Source: Lentilactobacillus diolivorans DSM 14421
GTDB lineage: Bacteria > Bacillota > Bacilli > Lactobacillales > Lactobacillaceae
Direction of reading: 5' to 3'
DNA: 64,000 bases
Assembly: GCF_001434255.1 (NCBI RefSeq)
Contig: NZ_AZEY01000108.1
Span: forward strand, 82,867-146,866
Shown piece after piece: positions 52,742 to 61,679 of the stretch. A program made the translations under genes and the position numbers. Each line of letters begins with the position of its first letter. The stretch's first letter is position 1. The notes beneath the pieces were generated by a model that made no database searches, was not told the origin of the DNA, and saw nothing but the letters and a program-made list of their open reading frames with translations.

Positions 52742-53239
52742 ATGAGACTTGATGGGTACGAAAAAATACTTAAACAGATATCAACTGAATTAGTTAATTA
52801 TTTGGTTCAGCAGGGCGCCAACCGTGAAGTTGCTCAAGACGTTGTTCAGGACGTTTTCGTTAAAGTTCTTGAAATGGATTTAATTTTGCCACCGAATAAA
52901 ATTAGGCCTTATATGTACCAAATGGCAAAAAGGAAGTACATTGACTACTATCGACGAAAAAAGCGATTTTATCAGATCTTAGAACGCTATTTAATTCCAC
53001 AAGTTAAAGAGAATCAACCTCCAGTTCTGCCTCCTTCTGACGAGAGGATTGGTAGCCTGCTGAATCAATTATCTGATCGAGATAAACAGATTTTGAAGAT
53101 GAAATACTTAGATCAGTATTCGGTGAAACAAATTGCCGAAGTCATGGGGAAGAGTCAGGCGGCAGTTAAGATGATTCTTTATCGGATTAAACACAGGTTA
53201 AGAAAGGTATTAGGTGATAAACGAAATGGACGACAATAA
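52742..53239 (+). CDS. ECF-like sigma-70 family sigma factor
   Basis: 165 residues. Region 2 is NREVAQDVVQDVFVKVLEMD…RPYMYQMAKRKYIDYYRRKK and region 4 is LSDRDKQILKMKYLDQYSVK QIAEVMGKSQAAVKMILYRI. There is no region 1 or 3, as in extracytoplasmic-function factors. GTGAAAGGGGG precedes ATG 52742. The next gene overlaps and encodes its membrane anti-sigma factor. The region before it contains a TGACGTCA palindrome (52682-52689) that may belong to its own promoter. Confidence 0.93.
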   Translation: MRLDGYEKILKQISTELVNYLVQQGANREVAQDVVQDVFVKVLEMDLILPPNKIRPYMYQMAKRKYIDYYRRKKRFYQILERYLIPQVKENQPPVLPPSDERIGSLLNQLSDRDKQILKMKYLDQYSVKQIAEVMGKSQAAVKMILYRIKHRLRKVLGDKRNGRQ

Positions 53240-54149
53240 GAAATTTGAAAGATTGGCGTTACGAGTTAAACTAAAACGGTGGTTAATGACTATTCTTTTG
53301 ATAGTTGTGATGGTACCAGTTATGGCGGGAATTGGATATAAAGTTACACAGAATTTATCGAGTACGCAGACTGAAAAATTAATGACTCAATTTACGATTA
53401 GGCAAGAAGTCATGGCTCCCAATATTCAATCCAGTGATTTGTACATTAGCAATAGTGGCTTGGGCGGTGGCGAAGTTTCCAGCCATGAATACAAAGATAT
53501 TGACGGTTATCATATTCCGTGGGGAAGCGCGAATGGCACATATAATTGGCTATATAGTGAAATCAATAATGATAATCTTGTGGATACGACCCGAACGGCT
53601 GCTTACAATCGGGTGACACAGGAGAAGATTCCAATGTTTTACAATAATCAGGTCACAAATCCGGCTATAAAGAAGGCTAACGAGTTAGCCGCTGTTTCCA
53701 GCATGCACAACTATGTTGCTGAAGTTGCGGTCAGCTTTGATCAACCGATGACTTATCAACAAATTTTAGCTAAATTACCGAAGAATATTCGGGCTAACTG
53801 GTTCTGGATTGGTGTTGGTGGTCAAGCGGATCCAACACTTCAAGATAATAATTTGATGGGCATTCGATCAGTTGGCGGTAAAATTACCGATTTAAGTTAT
53901 CACAGTTTTTGGAAGACCTTAAAAGCTGCAAAAAAGGGAAATTTAGGTCAATTCAATCAATTTTCACTTAGTAAATACGCAACTCAGTATGCTAAAAAAT
54001 ACTCATCTTTAAGGCAAGCCAAATTTGCCGGCGTCATTTTGACGGGTAAAAGTGAAAGTTTCAAGGCGCTGAGAAATCGTTCTTGGATCAGTGAGAGTTC
54101 AGTTGGGGCAACGATTAAACGGGTACCTTATATTGAACCGAAGTATTGA
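53226..54149 (+). CDS. Membrane anti-sigma factor (sigma-regulator N/C domains)
   Basis: 307 residues from ATG 53226 (GTG 53214 is also possible), overlapping the sigma gene by 14 bases. A short cytosolic N-terminus (MDDNKKFERLALRVKLKRWL) binds the sigma factor, one membrane helix follows (about 22-42), and the external part (45-307) has the sigma-regulator C-terminal pattern VAVSFDQPMTYQQILAKLPK and WFWIGVGG. Signals at the wall or membrane would free the sigma factor. The cognate regulon is not visible here. Confidence 0.87.
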   Translation: MDDNKKFERLALRVKLKRWLMTILLIVVMVPVMAGIGYKVTQNLSSTQTEKLMTQFTIRQEVMAPNIQSSDLYISNSGLGGGEVSSHEYKDIDGYHIPWGSANGTYNWLYSEINNDNLVDTTRTAAYNRVTQEKIPMFYNNQVTNPAIKKANELAAVSSMHNYVAEVAVSFDQPMTYQQILAKLPKNIRANWFWIGVGGQADPTLQDNNLMGIRSVGGKITDLSYHSFWKTLKAAKKGNLGQFNQFSLSKYATQYAKKYSSLRQAKFAGVILTGKSESFKALRNRSWISESSVGATIKRVPYIEPKY

Positions 54150-54195
54150 TTATTCCATATTGTATTAGTTAGTAGGCCAAGTTCCTAAAACTAAA

Positions 54196-54240
54196 GGATA
54201 AAACAGATGAAATTTGTGTTTGGCTGTTTTATCCTCTTTT
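54196..54240. terminator. Hairpin terminator behind the sigma/anti-sigma operon
   Basis: GGATAAAACAG pairs with CTGTTTTATCC and is followed by TCTTTTT. Confidence 0.8.
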
Positions 54241-54364
54241 TATGCTTAAAATCTGGCCTTGAATTAAGCCTTGAGTTGGGATTAATCATAGACATATAAA
54301 TGAACTAAACGGCCTTGGCTCAAAGATATTTCTGAAGAGCCTAAAAAAATATCACTCTTTCTGT

Positions 54365-54414
54365 TTACAAATGTAAACTTTGGGGTTATTCTATTAATTG
54401 AGGTTACAGACGTA
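54365..54414 (+). promoter_or_regulatory. Copper-responsive promoter with two cop boxes
   Basis: TACAAATGTA (54366-54375) matches the CopY/CopR cop box TACANNTGTA; TACAGACGTA (54405-54414) is a second copy with one mismatch. TTTACA and TATTCT, spaced 17, form a promoter whose -35 overlaps the first box. No copY gene is present in the window. Confidence 0.75.
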
Positions 54415-54511
54415 AACTTAGCAGGCAGAATATACAGGCCAAGTTAATTAAATACTTAGCCATTTAGTTGAAAGTAAGAGACACAAGATAACGTAAAGGA
54501 GTGGTCAAATA

Positions 54512-54886
54512 ATGATGCAGATGGTAACGCTGGGAGTGGCAATTCTTTTAATCGCCTTTATTATTTGGTGGTTTTTCGGCAAACATGAGGAACAAACCGA
54601 AGATGCTCAAATTGCCAACAATCAACAAGAGACGACCGTTGTGGTTGATGGTGGCTATTCACCAAGTACCTTGGTTTTAAAAAAAGGTGTGCCAGCCAAA
54701 ATTAATTTTCAAATGAATGATTCAACGGCTTGTCTATCACACGTTGTTTTTGAAAAGTTAGGGATTGATAAGGATTTGACGAAGCAAAAGATGACTCAAA
54801 TTGAAATTCCAACTGACAGAGCCGAGGAATTTGACTTTGCATGTGGGATGAATATGTTCCACGGTAAAGTCATTGTTAAAAACTAA
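54512..54886 (+). CDS. Membrane-anchored cupredoxin-like copper-binding protein
   Basis: 124 residues. One N-terminal helix (VTLGVAILLIAFIIWWFFGK) anchors a cupredoxin domain (about 45-124): VVVDGGYSPSTLVLKKGVPA, STACLSHVVF with a Cys, and DFACGMNMFHGKVIV with Cys, Met and His, together a likely copper site. It is first gene of the copper operon, behind GGAGTGG. It probably hands copper to or from the P-type ATPase two genes on, which lacks its own metal-binding domain (inference). Confidence 0.85.
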   Translation: MMQMVTLGVAILLIAFIIWWFFGKHEEQTEDAQIANNQQETTVVVDGGYSPSTLVLKKGVPAKINFQMNDSTACLSHVVFEKLGIDKDLTKQKMTQIEIPTDRAEEFDFACGMNMFHGKVIVKN

Positions 54887-54908
54887 TTAAAGAAAGCGGG
54901 AAATTAAA

Positions 54909-55220
54909 ATGAATTTAAAAAATTTTTTTAACGGTAAAAGCAACCAGAATACTAATGGTGAACAGCTTATTAAGATTGATGTTAATCGGGGATACGAACC
55001 CAGTGAAGTAACCATTAAACAGGGTGTTCCAGCCAAACTTGTTTTTCATCGAACCAATGATGCAATGTGTTTGTCGAAAGTGCAATCACAAGATTTGGCG
55101 TTTGATGAAGCCTTACCGCTGAATCAAGATGTTGAAATTCCGATTAATACTGATCAATCCGGTGAGTTTAATTTCGCTTGTGGGATGAACATGTTTCATG
55201 GAAAGGTGGTTATCAACTGA
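54909..55220 (+). CDS. Soluble cupredoxin-domain copper-binding protein
   Basis: 103 residues, a paralogue of the gene before it without the membrane helix. VNRGYEPSEVTIKQGVPAKL, MCLSKV and NFACGMNMFHGKVVIN keep the same Cys/Met/His ligands. GAAAGCGGGA precedes the ATG. Lacking a signal, it is probably cytosolic and could act as a copper chaperone for the ATPase, whose ATG overlaps its stop codon. Confidence 0.83.
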   Translation: MNLKNFFNGKSNQNTNGEQLIKIDVNRGYEPSEVTIKQGVPAKLVFHRTNDAMCLSKVQSQDLAFDEALPLNQDVEIPINTDQSGEFNFACGMNMFHGKVVIN

Positions 55221-57163
55221 TGAAATTGTCGAATATGTGGAAGTTCTGGATTTCCTTGATCTTAGCGATTCCAATGCTTCTTCAAATGATCATGATGCCG
55301 TTTCATTGGATGATGCCTGCTTATAATTGGGTGGCCTTTATTACCACAACGATCATTATGTTGGTTGCCGCAGCACCTTATTGGAAGAGTGCTTGGGCAG
55401 CCTTTAAGCATCATAACGCAAACATGAATACGTTGGTTGCGGTTGGAACGTCGGTGGCCTACTTTTACTCATTGTTTGCGATGGTTACCGGACGGGAAGT
55501 TTATTTTGAAAGTGCTGCTTTGGTAACGGTTTTCGTTCTTCTGGGCGACGCGTTGGAAGAACGAATGCACAACAGCGCTTCAAATGCCTTGGGGAAACTT
55601 TTAAATTTGCAAGTTAAGGAAGCGGAGGTTTTATCTGACGGTCAATACATTAAAGTACCACTTGAGAAGGTGCAGGTTGGCGACTTGATTCGGGTTCGGC
55701 CGGGTGAAAAGGTGCCGGTTGACGGTGTCGTAACCGAAGGCGCCACCAACATTAACGAGTCAATGGTAACTGGCGAGAGTATGCCCGTGACTAAAAAAGC
55801 TGGTGATGCCGTTATCGGTTCGACGATTAACGCTGACGGGATGATTATTTTCCGCGCTACTAAAGTTGGTAAAGATACGGCGTTGGCACAAATCGTTGAA
55901 TTGGTTAAAAAGGCTCAAACCAGTCATGCACCGATTCAAAACCTGACTGATAAACTTTCCGGTATTTTTGTACCAGCTGTGCTGATTGCAGCTATTTCAA
56001 CCTATGTCATTTGGTTTGTCTTTCTCGGGGCACCGGCGGTTCAAGCGATGCTATTCGCTGTGTCAGTCATTGTGATCGCTTGTCCATGTGCGTTAGGGCT
56101 GGCAACCCCCACTGCTTTAATGGTGGGTACCGGCCGATCGGCTAAAATGGGCGTTTTAATCAAAAATGGCCAGGCGCTTGAAGAAGTTAACATGGTTAAA
56201 ACAGTGGTTTTTGATAAAACGGGGACAATCACGGCTGGTAAACCGGTTGTTACCGATGTTATTGGCGATCAAACAAAAGTCCTTCAAGTTGCTGCAAGTT
56301 TGGAAGAATCTTCAGAACACCCGTTAGCCAATGCTGTAATGGCTAAAGTGAGTGATGCAAAGGTGGCATATCCAAAAGCCCGGGATTTTAAAAATATTGA
56401 GGGTAAAGGGGTCAAAGCCGTTGTTAATGGCGAAAAAGCCTCTATTGGTAGTGACAAATTACTTGAAGACTATCAAATATCGAATCAGATGAAAACAAAA
56501 ATGGCGCAGTTGCAAAATGATGCTAAAACCGTTGTGCTGGTCGGTTTGTCAGGAAAAATCATTGGCTTGGTTGCCATCCAAGATACGCCTAAGAAGACCG
56601 CTGCCAAAGCAATCGCCGAGTTACGATCACGTGGGCTTAAAACGGTGATGTTGACTGGTGATAATCAACGGGTCGCTCAGGCAATTGGCAAGCAGGTTGG
56701 CATTGATCAAGTAATTGCTGGCGTTTTACCGAATGAAAAAGCTGACCATGTCAAAGCCTTGCAGCAGTCTGGTAAAGTTGCCTTTGTAGGTGATGGTATC
56801 AATGACGCACCAGCCTTAACAGTCGCCGATGTTGGGATTGCCATGGGTTCCGGGACTGACATTGCGATTGAATCCGGAGAAATTATCTTAATTCAAAATG
56901 ATCTTTTAGGTGTCGTTCGGGCACTTGATATTTCTAAAAAGACATTTAACCGAATTAAGCTGAATCTCTTTTGGGCATTTATTTACAATTTGATTGGGAT
57001 TCCAATTTCAGCGGGAATCTTAGTTGGCATTGGCTTACAATTAAGTCCTGAATTAGCTGGATTGGCAATGGCTTTCTCATCAGTTTCGGTTGTGACGTCG
57101 TCATTGATGTTAAATAAGACTAAAATTGCTGGCGACCATGATGCACAGCAGGTAGCAGCCTAA
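55220..57163 (+). CDS. copB: Copper-translocating P1B-1-type ATPase without an N-terminal HMA domain
   Basis: 647 residues from ATG 55220 (overlap TGATG). IVIACPCALGLATPTALMVG has the CPC metal motif, with VFDKTGTITAGKP (phosphorylated Asp), TGES (actuator), SEHPLA (nucleotide-binding His-Pro) and VGDGINDAPAL. YNLIGIPISAG in helix 7 and MAFSSVSVVTSS in helix 8 are the Cu(I)-type P1B-1 signatures. The usual N-terminal CxxC domain is absent; the chain starts with the first helix. It exports copper from the cell. The cupredoxin genes upstream may replace the missing domain. Confidence 0.93.
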   Translation: MKLSNMWKFWISLILAIPMLLQMIMMPFHWMMPAYNWVAFITTTIIMLVAAAPYWKSAWAAFKHHNANMNTLVAVGTSVAYFYSLFAMVTGREVYFESAALVTVFVLLGDALEERMHNSASNALGKLLNLQVKEAEVLSDGQYIKVPLEKVQVGDLIRVRPGEKVPVDGVVTEGATNINESMVTGESMPVTKKAGDAVIGSTINADGMIIFRATKVGKDTALAQIVELVKKAQTSHAPIQNLTDKLSGIFVPAVLIAAISTYVIWFVFLGAPAVQAMLFAVSVIVIACPCALGLATPTALMVGTGRSAKMGVLIKNGQALEEVNMVKTVVFDKTGTITAGKPVVTDVIGDQTKVLQVAASLEESSEHPLANAVMAKVSDAKVAYPKARDFKNIEGKGVKAVVNGEKASIGSDKLLEDYQISNQMKTKMAQLQNDAKTVVLVGLSGKIIGLVAIQDTPKKTAAKAIAELRSRGLKTVMLTGDNQRVAQAIGKQVGIDQVIAGVLPNEKADHVKALQQSGKVAFVGDGINDAPALTVADVGIAMGSGTDIAIESGEIILIQNDLLGVVRALDISKKTFNRIKLNLFWAFIYNLIGIPISAGILVGIGLQLSPELAGLAMAFSSVSVVTSSLMLNKTKIAGDHDAQQVAA

Positions 57164-57256
57164 ACCCGATTAGCTGATTTTAACTGATGATTTCTAGTAA
57201 AATGTAATTTGATAAAGTGATCAAATAGAAATTGGTCATTAATTCAACTCATAAAA

Positions 57257-57303
57257 AATGCTTTAACCTGATTGCTGTTTGCAAAGCGGTTAAAGCATTT
57301 TTT
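57257..57303. terminator. Bidirectional hairpin terminator between copB and arsR
   Basis: AAATGCTTTAACC pairs with GGTTAAAGCATTT, with A- and T-runs outside. Confidence 0.85.
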
Positions 57304-57308
57304 GTCGT

Positions 57309-57647
57309 CTATTCTTCGTCAATATGGTCAATCATTTGATTGAATATTTGAACAATATGGCGATCTGTCAGTTGATAATGAATCTGTTTACCAATACGGG
57401 TGCCACTGACGAGTCGATTATCTTTTAAAACTCGGAGTTGGTGAGAAATACTTGATTGGCTCATTCCGAGAATAGCAACGATTTCGTTAACGCTTAATGA
57501 TGTTTCGGCTAGCGCCAGCAGAATTCGGGCACGGGTTGGATCGGCAATTATTTTAAAGACGTTGGTCACTGTGTCGACTTTGTCAGCTAATGGAATACCG
57601 TTATTTTTCATTTTTGCGTAGGTTTGTTTATGATCTTGCTCGGTCAA
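57309..57647 (-). CDS. ArsR/SmtB-family metal-sensing repressor (CzrA type)
   Basis: 112 residues from TTG 57647, 6 bases after GGGGGG; the upstream ATG has no ribosome binding site. The helix-turn-helix is LSVNEIVAILGMSQSSISHQ. The last helix contains D-R-H, ten residues, then H-I-D-E, which is exactly the alpha-5 site DxHx10HxxE of Zn(II)/Co(II) sensors such as CzrA and SmtB. The N-terminal Cys site of CadC is absent. It is divergent from the P1B-4 ATPase and separated from it by a CATATG operator. Confidence 0.93.
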   Translation of the reverse strand: MTEQDHKQTYAKMKNNGIPLADKVDTVTNVFKIIADPTRARILLALAETSLSVNEIVAILGMSQSSISHQLRVLKDNRLVSGTRIGKQIHYQLTDRHIVQIFNQMIDHIDEE

Positions 57648-57756
57648 ATTGTTGCCCCCCATAGATACTGCTGTTTTTTTAACTGTATGGATTATTGGAA
57701 AAAATGTCAAGCCGACGGATAGTTACTTGTTAAGATTGGTCTCGTATGATATCATA

Positions 57757-57782
57757 CTCATATGAATGGATACTCATATGAA
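57757..57782. promoter_or_regulatory. ArsR/CzrA-type operator before the P1B-4 ATPase
   Basis: ACTCATATGAA occurs twice, with CATATG at 57759 and 57775, 16 bp apart. The same arrangement stands before the CDF gene (49917, 49933). Confidence 0.68.
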
Positions 57783-57839
57783 AAGGTAAGCATATAAAAT
57801 GCAATCAACTTGATTAGCCAAATACGAGGAGGAGCTGGC

Positions 57840-59771
57840 ATGAGAATCAAAAGAGTGGCAACTAAGCTGTATGGATTAGGATTAATTCTTTATTTAATTG
57901 GGTTGGCAATTAATTTTGCAAAGGGTGGAACACTGGCGGTTAATCTTCTGTATTTGGCAGCAACGCTTTTTTCGGGCTACCATATTATCTGGGAAGGCTT
58001 TGAAAAAACCATTGTTGATACCAGGAAGGCTCGTCGGTTTATGCCAAACATTCATTTGTTGATGTCGTTAGGTGCACTTGGTGCGATTATTATTGGCAAC
58101 TATGAGGAAGCGGCATTACTTATTTTGATTTTCGCTGGCGCCCATTTTCTAGAGGGGTATGCTGAAGGGAAAAGCAAGCGAGAGATTAAGACGCTGTTGG
58201 AAATGACACCAGTTAAAGCCAAACGGATTGATGCTTTTGGCAATATTCGTGAGATTGTCATTGATGAGGTTAAACTTGGTGATCATTTACAAGTTCAAAA
58301 TGGTGACCAAATTCCCATTGACGGTGAAATTGTTGATGGTCAAAGTGATATTAATGAAGCCACGATCAATGGTGAGAGTATGCCGCGGGAAAAGGGGCCG
58401 GGAGATCCGGTATTTGCTGGAACAGTCAATGGCAGTCGCCCGTTTGTTATGGAAGCAACTAAAACAAAAGATGACACGGTATTGGCTAGAATCCTGCAGT
58501 TGGTCGAACAGTCGCAAAATGATTTGAGTAAAACGGCAACAAAGATCAAACGGTTAGAACCGAAATATGTCATTGCCGTTTTAAGTTTAGTACCACTGTT
58601 CTTCTTATTTGGATATCTTATTGCAGACTGGGGGATGAGTGTTAGTCTTTATCGAAGTATTGTGTTCCTTATTTCGGCTTCTCCCTGTGCTTTTGCTGCC
58701 GCGGCAATTCCTGCCACACTATCCGCTATTTCCAATTTAGCCAGAAGGGGTGTCCTGTTTAAGGGTGGTTCGTACCTGGCTAATCTTGCTGAATTAGAGA
58801 CGGTGGCGTTCGATAAAACAGGGACTTTAACCAATGGGACCCCACAAGTTACTCATTTTTATTTGGTAGATGAAAGTCAAAAAGACGATGTCATTAATGT
58901 TATCTATGCCATTGAAAGCCAGATCAATCATCCCTTAGCCATGGCGATTACCAATTATTTAAGACCGACCGAGAAGTGGCAGCTTTCAGTTAACAACGAG
59001 GTTGGTAAGGGCGCAACAGCAACCTATTTGGAAGATGACTATTCAATTAAAAAGCCAACTTTGTTTAAGCAGGTTCCTGAAGCAATCAAAATAAAACAGT
59101 TAGCGCTGGCTAATCAAGGCAGAACGGTTGTCTATCTTGCTAAAAACAATGTTGTTATTGGTTTGATTGCGTTAATGGACACGCCCAGTAAAAACGCGAA
59201 GGCGACGATTCAATTTTTAAAGGACCAGCGAATTCATACCGTGATGATCACCGGAGATTCCAGACAAACTGGTGAAGCGATTGGCAATGAATTAGGAATC
59301 GACGAAGTGATCACGAATGTGCTGCCTGAAGAAAAAGTTGACGTGATTCGCCAGCAGAAAGCCGCCGGGAAAATGACCGGAATGGTTGGGGATGGTGTGA
59401 ATGACGCGCCGGCTTTGGTTACGGCCGATGTTGGTGTCGCAATGGGTGGTGGCACTGACGTGGCTATTGATGTTGCCGATGTTGTTTTGATGGAAAATGA
59501 GTTGTCAAAATTTACAGAGTCATATCAAATGGCGAAACGGTTAAACCGAATTGTTTGGCAGAATATTATTTTTGCAATATTAGTGGTTATTAGCCTGATT
59601 GGTCTAAACTTTTTTGGACTGATGACGATTGGCTTAGGCGTTTTTATGCATGAAGGAAGTACATTGCTCGTTATTTTGAATGGTCTGCGTCTGTTAAAAA
59701 CGAAACGGATTGTGAACGACGAGCATCATGGTCCTCGCAGCAAAGTTGGTATTGTCAATATTGCCGAGTAA
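57840..59771 (+). CDS. P1B-4-type heavy-metal ATPase (Co/Zn/Fe export)
   Basis: 643 residues from ATG 57840, 6 bases after GAGGAGGAG. The helix-6 metal motif is SASPCAFAAAA (SPC, not CPC) and the last helix has MHEGSTLLVILNG (HEGxT), the pair that defines subgroup P1B-4 (CoaT, CzcP, PfeT, CtpD). AFDKTGTLTNGTP, INHPLAMA and VGDGVNDAPAL are the ATPase core. There is no N-terminal metal-binding domain, as usual for the group. The CzrA-like sensor next door and its shared operator with a CDF transporter support zinc/cobalt efflux; Fe(II) remains possible. Confidence 0.9.
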   Translation: MRIKRVATKLYGLGLILYLIGLAINFAKGGTLAVNLLYLAATLFSGYHIIWEGFEKTIVDTRKARRFMPNIHLLMSLGALGAIIIGNYEEAALLILIFAGAHFLEGYAEGKSKREIKTLLEMTPVKAKRIDAFGNIREIVIDEVKLGDHLQVQNGDQIPIDGEIVDGQSDINEATINGESMPREKGPGDPVFAGTVNGSRPFVMEATKTKDDTVLARILQLVEQSQNDLSKTATKIKRLEPKYVIAVLSLVPLFFLFGYLIADWGMSVSLYRSIVFLISASPCAFAAAAIPATLSAISNLARRGVLFKGGSYLANLAELETVAFDKTGTLTNGTPQVTHFYLVDESQKDDVINVIYAIESQINHPLAMAITNYLRPTEKWQLSVNNEVGKGATATYLEDDYSIKKPTLFKQVPEAIKIKQLALANQGRTVVYLAKNNVVIGLIALMDTPSKNAKATIQFLKDQRIHTVMITGDSRQTGEAIGNELGIDEVITNVLPEEKVDVIRQQKAAGKMTGMVGDGVNDAPALVTADVGVAMGGGTDVAIDVADVVLMENELSKFTESYQMAKRLNRIVWQNIIFAILVVISLIGLNFFGLMTIGLGVFMHEGSTLLVILNGLRLLKTKRIVNDEHHGPRSKVGIVNIAE

Positions 59772-59839
59772 TTGGGAACAATTAGAATCGAACTGTCGAA
59801 AATCAAAAGAACAATTGACTAAATGTGCAAAAATGAATG

Positions 59840-60026
59840 AGAGTGGGACGAAAGGCGGTTAACTTCCAGAGCATAATCGGATTATCCGAATATTCCGGGC
59901 TTGAATGTTTGGATAATTCGGTTAGGCGGCAGGAAGTTGCCTTTTGGCGCACGTTTTCACTTGGTAATAATCGTGATTACACAAAACGGGACTGGGACAA
60001 AATTACTTTCGTCCCAGCCCCATTTA
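59840..60026 (+). repeat. Variable-arm palindromic repeat with tail hairpin (R12)
   Basis: AGAGTGGGACGAAAGGC-GGTTA-ACTTCC-AGAG, a central stem TTATCCGAATATTCC/GAATGTTTGGATAA, GGCAGGAAGTT, GCCTTTTGGCGCACGTTTT, GGTAATAATCGTGATTACAC, and the end hairpin GGGACTGGGAC…GTCCCAGCCCC. The outer arms are less well paired than in R13. Confidence 0.87.
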
Positions 60027-60106
60027 TTTAATAAATCCTCATTACAAGATGAACTAGCAGGTTGAATGGAATTGTACAATCCATTTGCGATTTGATCTTG
60101 AATTTT

Positions 60107-61363
60107 TTAGAGGGGATTCGACTTGATGGTTGTTTTTAAAACGATTTTGGCAACTCCGGTTGAGATAATGACCCCCAACCCCAGCGGAATTAAAGCAGAA
60201 TAATTTAAATGACTGACTTCAATGATCATAAATAAAGCCATTAATGGTGCTTGTTGCGAGGCAGCTAGTAAACTACAGCCTCCTAGTACTGAAAATTGCC
60301 AGACCGGGATAGTGGTTATTGGAGCGACAATCATCCCGGCAATTGTTCCAATGACTGCGCCGATCGCAATTGAAGGTGTTAAAGTACCGCCAGCAGCCCC
60401 TGAGCGGATTGTCAAGACCGTTACCAGTCCTTTGATCAAACCACTTAAAAGTAATAATAAAATGAAGTGGTTACTCGTTGTGCTGATTGCCATTTGAGCG
60501 AGTGGTCGACCATTTCCCATAATTTGTGGAAATTGCGTGAGTGTGACACCGGTTATCAGCGCCATCAATGGCAGCTGCCATAAAATATGATTACTTTTGG
60601 TCTGATGCTTTTCTGCCCACGTGAATGCTTTTCTGAATAGGCCACCGGCAATCCCACATAGAGCTGCGATGACGATGACAAAAGGTAGAAAAGTTGCGTC
60701 AAAGTTTGTGTGACCAACTAAATAATAGGGTTCAACGCCCCTGACACTTGAACTCACCAACATGGCGATGATTGACATGCTGAGGCTGACACCAACTGTT
60801 CGAAAACTGATCTTTTTTAGCAGGATTTCGATACAAAAGAACATCCCGGTAATTGGTGCGTTATAAACGCCGGCAAATCCAGCACCAGCAGCAGCGGCCA
60901 TTAAAAGTTTAACATCATCTTTAGATAAAACGGCCAGGTGATATTTAAGCAATAGATCGTTCCATTTTTGGGCGATCATTGCCCCAGCCTCTCGTGGCGC
61001 CAACTCGCGACCAACCGAGCCACCGGTTCCCACGTAAAAGATTTGGGTGATGACGTGAATCGCTGTTTGGATTGCCGGCATGTTTTGACCACTCAAGCCG
61101 GTTTTAATGGTAACGGGAGGTTTCACTTTGGTTCTTAAAATCCACCAAATAATGGCTGAAATAATCCCACCAGCGAAAACGGCCCATAACCGGGTACCGG
61201 GGGCAACATCAATGCCCATCGGATAACGGGCGGTTTCTTCAAAGTGTAGAAAAAGATGCTCAACAAAATTTAGTAATAATCCTAAAAATAGTGAGCTCAG
61301 CCCAACGATCAATCCAAGAACAATGCTTGAAATTATTAAAATAATGGTTTCTTTTTTTCTCAT
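60107..61363 (-). CDS. ClC-family chloride channel/transporter
   Basis: 418 residues from ATG 61363 (ATG 61393 in frame is also possible; neither has a clear ribosome binding site). It has many helices. YVGTGGSVGRELAPREAGAM corresponds to the ClC selectivity motif G-x-x-x-G-R/K-E-x-P, and GAGFAGVYNAPITGMFFCIE to the gating-Glu region, with RSGAAGGTLTPSIAIGAVIG as the third. Bacterial ClCs are usually Cl-/H+ antiporters for acid resistance or fluoride exporters. There is no C-terminal CBS domain. Confidence 0.9.
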   Translation of the reverse strand: MRKKETIILIISSIVLGLIVGLSSLFLGLLLNFVEHLFLHFEETARYPMGIDVAPGTRLWAVFAGGIISAIIWWILRTKVKPPVTIKTGLSGQNMPAIQTAIHVITQIFYVGTGGSVGRELAPREAGAMIAQKWNDLLLKYHLAVLSKDDVKLLMAAAAGAGFAGVYNAPITGMFFCIEILLKKISFRTVGVSLSMSIIAMLVSSSVRGVEPYYLVGHTNFDATFLPFVIVIAALCGIAGGLFRKAFTWAEKHQTKSNHILWQLPLMALITGVTLTQFPQIMGNGRPLAQMAISTTSNHFILLLLLSGLIKGLVTVLTIRSGAAGGTLTPSIAIGAVIGTIAGMIVAPITTIPVWQFSVLGGCSLLAASQQAPLMALFMIIEVSHLNYSALIPLGLGVIISTGVAKIVLKTTIKSNPL

Positions 61364-61444
61364 AAAAATAATATACCACGTTTTGACTAGCATGTGAGAA
61401 GAAGCGATAACCTCGGAAGGTTAGAAGAATTAGTACTGCAGGTT

Positions 61445-61662
61445 TTCTTTTGAGTCGTCTGGTAGCTTTACAGAAAATGCTGATGATTGACAACGCCACA
61501 AATATAAATGATTTAAGGATTCCACCAGTAAATCATTTAGAACGATTGAGTGGTGAACAAAAAGGACAGTTTAGCATCAAGATTAATGATCAATATCGAA
61601 TCTGCTTTTAGGTTGAAAGCTCAAACGATTTCACGCATGTAGAAATTGTTGATTACCATTGA
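61445..61662 (+). pseudogene. higB toxin remnant (RelE/HigB type) with an in-frame stop
   Basis: The frame reads NATNINDLRIPPVNHLERLS, GEQKGQFSIKINDQYRICF, then TAG, then VESSNDFTHVEIVDYH and the natural stop. These are the core (DLRIPP-x-N-x-LE-x-L) and C-terminal (VEIVDYH) motifs of HigB mRNA interferases. The N-terminal 25 residues or so are missing. The antitoxin gene follows and is intact. Confidence 0.8.
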
Positions 61663-61679
61663 AGATAGGAGAAATTGAT

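Noticed and set aside
59837..60031. Frames starting inside repeats R12 and R13 (63527-63797)
   Set aside because: They share the peptide AVNFQS…GLSEYSGLE only because the DNA is a repeat; no ribosome binding sites.
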